DNA from: Bacillota bacterium
Lineage (GTDB): Bacteria > Bacillota_A > Clostridia > Tissierellales > Peptoniphilaceae
Reading direction: 5' to 3'
Length of the DNA: 6,809 nt
Assembly (NCBI GenBank): GCA_023418535.1
Contig: JAEZZN010000013.1
Span: 1-6,809, forward strand
How positions within the stretch are numbered: the stretch's first letter is position 1; each line of letters begins with the position of its first letter. A program made the position numbers and the translations under genes. Shown one piece after another: positions 5,851 to 6,809 of this stretch. Below the pieces are notes generated by a model. It saw only the letters and a program-made list of their open reading frames with translations, had not been told where the DNA came from and did no database searches.

Positions 5851-6533
5851 TGATATTTGCAGGGATAGTTGCAGGTGGAAAAGGCAGTAGAATAAAGAGT
5901 AATAAATTACCCAAACAATATATAAAAATAGGAGATAAAACTATTCTAGAACATGTAATAGAAAAGTTTACGGTAATTGAAAAGATTGATAAAGTATATG
6001 TTGGGATAAATGAAGAATATGAAAAGACCGCTAAAGAATTATGTAAAAAATATGGGGCTAGAGTTGAGTTAGTTATTGGAGGTAAAGAAAGAAATATTAC
6101 TCTATATAATATAGTAAATAGAATACATGAAGAATATGGATATGGACATCATCACCTAATCTCTCATGATGCTGCAAGACCATTTGTACAAAAGGAAATA
6201 ATAAACAAACATTGCAGTATACCAGAAAATTATGATGCCATTACAACAGCAGTAAACAGCACTGATACAATGGTTGAGGTAGATTGCGATGGTAATGTTA
6301 TAAGAGTACCAAAGAGAATTTCTATGTATAACTGTCAAACGCCGCAGACATTTTATACTGACGATTATATAGAAATACAAGAAATATTTGGTAAAGAAAA
6401 TTTTACAGACATAAGTGGTTTGTACTTATATGCAAATAAAAAGGTTAAGATAATAGAAGGTAGCTACGATAATATAAAAATAACTAGTGATATCGACTTG
6501 TTAGTTGCAGAAAAAATTATTTTAAATAACTAA
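5850..6533 (+). CDS. IspD/TarI family cytidylyltransferase
   Basis: The product has 227 residues, the usual size of this nucleotidyltransferase family. The CTP-binding segment is AGIVAGGKGSRI (4-15) with K-L-P-K-Q-Y (19-24). GGKERNIT (77-84), SHDAARPFV (105-113, metal-binding Asp107), VPKRISMYNCQTPQTF (153-168) and NIKITSDIDLLVAE (208-221) follow. IspD makes CDP-methylerythritol for isoprenoid synthesis, and TarI makes CDP-ribitol for teichoic acid or capsule. The F-A-G-I start, R-N-I-T and M-Y-x-x-Q-T-P-Q-T-F look closer to TarI, whereas H-D-A-A-R-P is shared with IspD. No tarJ-like reductase or isoprenoid gene is adjacent, so the substrate stays open. GAGGTGA (5839-5845) lies within the HTH gene, and the start overlaps its stop by one base, indicating translational coupling. 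No terminator is visible after the stop. Confidence 0.85.
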   Translation: MIFAGIVAGGKGSRIKSNKLPKQYIKIGDKTILEHVIEKFTVIEKIDKVYVGINEEYEKTAKELCKKYGARVELVIGGKERNITLYNIVNRIHEEYGYGHHHLISHDAARPFVQKEIINKHCSIPENYDAITTAVNSTDTMVEVDCDGNVIRVPKRISMYNCQTPQTFYTDDYIEIQEIFGKENFTDISGLYLYANKKVKIIEGSYDNIKITSDIDLLVAEKIILNN

Positions 6534-6541
6534 AAAAATAC

Positions 6542-6570
6542 TTGAAAAACCCTGTTCAATTTGGTACAAT
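6542..6570 (+). promoter_or_regulatory. Promoter of the tRNA-Ala gene
   Basis: TTGAAA (6542-6547) and TACAAT (6565-6570) are separated by 17 bp. Initiation near 6577 would give a short leader before the tRNA at 6591. The promoter begins 8 nt after the cytidylyltransferase stop codon. Confidence 0.75.
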
Positions 6571-6590
6571 AAGATAGTTGCATTTTGAAC

Positions 6591-6663
6591 GGGGGATTAG
6601 CTCAGTTGGGAGAGCGCCTGCCTTGCAAGCAGGAGGTCACGAGTTCGAATCTCGTATTCTCCA
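6591..6663 (+). tRNA. tRNA-Ala (anticodon UGC)
   Basis: The 73-nt cloverleaf is complete. The acceptor is GGGGGAT/ATTCTCC with two G-U pairs, and the D-arm begins GCTCAGTTGGGAGAGC. The anticodon stem CCTGC/GCAGG encloses CTTGCAA with anticodon TGC at 6624-6626, and the T-arm is ACGAG-TTCGAAT-CTCGT. The discriminator base is A6663. The following bases are TCA, so the 3' CCA is not encoded and must be added by nucleotidyltransferase. It has its own promoter, and a second promoter follows 30 nt downstream. Confidence 0.97.
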
Positions 6664-6692
6664 TCATTTATCGAGAGTGAGGAAAAAAGTAC

Positions 6693-6721
6693 TTGCAAAG
6701 ATGAATGAAATGATATATAAT
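6693..6721 (+). promoter_or_regulatory. Strong promoter, probably of a downstream rRNA operon
   Basis: TTGCAA (6693-6698) and TATAAT (6716-6721) are separated by 17 bp, with an A-rich segment just upstream (6682-6688) that could act as an UP-like element. It lies 30 nt after tRNA-Ala and points out of the window. Promoters of this form commonly stand before 16S rRNA in Clostridia, so with the leader that follows it probably serves an rRNA operon. Confidence 0.7.
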
Positions 6722-6809
6722 GATGAAGTTGCTAAAGAGCGACGAACCATGAAAACTGCATAACTGAGAAAAGACATCAAAGAGAAAAACAATTTTACTG
6801 GAAGGTAAA
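6722..6809 (+). other. Probable rRNA operon leader (incomplete)
   Basis: This non-coding stretch after the strong promoter includes AAAGAGCG and CCATGAAAACTGCATAA, which resemble the conserved leader or spacer sequence (GAAAACTG-type, antitermination/processing region) before mature rRNA in Firmicutes. No mature rRNA start is reached. Position after a fresh promoter favours a 16S leader. A spacer before 23S would have a similar sequence and cannot be excluded. Confidence 0.45.

Noticed and set aside
6578..6763. 61-residue plus-strand open frame over the tRNA
   Set aside because: It translates tRNA-Ala (the familiar RGISSVGRAPALQAGGHEFE artefact) and the downstream promoter. It is not a protein gene.

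Overview
The window is very AT-rich, with A/T-ending codons, strong AGGAGG-type ribosome binding sites and consensus sigma-A promoters. All of this fits a low-GC Gram-positive anaerobe of the Clostridia, and the genus cannot be fixed from the sequence. No ribosomal RNA is contained, but the right edge appears to enter the leader of an rRNA operon.

Left third (about 1-2400) is accessory DNA. Positions 1-120 look like the end of an insertion-sequence-like element. Positions 115-640 hold a frameshifted minus-strand relic of a MobA/MobL plasmid-mobilisation relaxase. Next comes an intact minus-strand operon (promoter about 1883-1855, terminator 753-721). It encodes a 123-residue four-helix membrane protein and a 192-residue secreted protein with an acidic pro-region and a Gly/Ala-rich hydrophobic cationic C-terminus, an architecture like a bacteriocin or SdpC-type toxin precursor. 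Positions 1889-2351 hold more decayed minus-strand reading-frame fragments.

The middle (2447-5249) is a tight plus-strand operon of three genes with gaps of 1 and 6 nt: a MupG/DUF871 phospho-glycosidase, an N4-(beta-N-acetylglucosaminyl)-L-asparaginase and a CutC-family TIM barrel. Two of the three act on amino-sugar glycoconjugates, so the likely joint role is intracellular breakdown of imported GlcNAc-containing glycans or glyco-asparagine. The role of CutC in that pathway is unknown.

The right part (5263-6533) has its own promoter and a structured leader of about 125 nt. It encodes a small helix-turn-helix protein resembling the ArpU/sigma-region-4-like group, whose stop codon overlaps the start of an IspD/TarI cytidylyltransferase. 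Downstream are a tRNA-Ala(UGC) with its own promoter (6591-6663) and a second consensus promoter (6693-6721) pointing out of the window, probably towards 16S rRNA.
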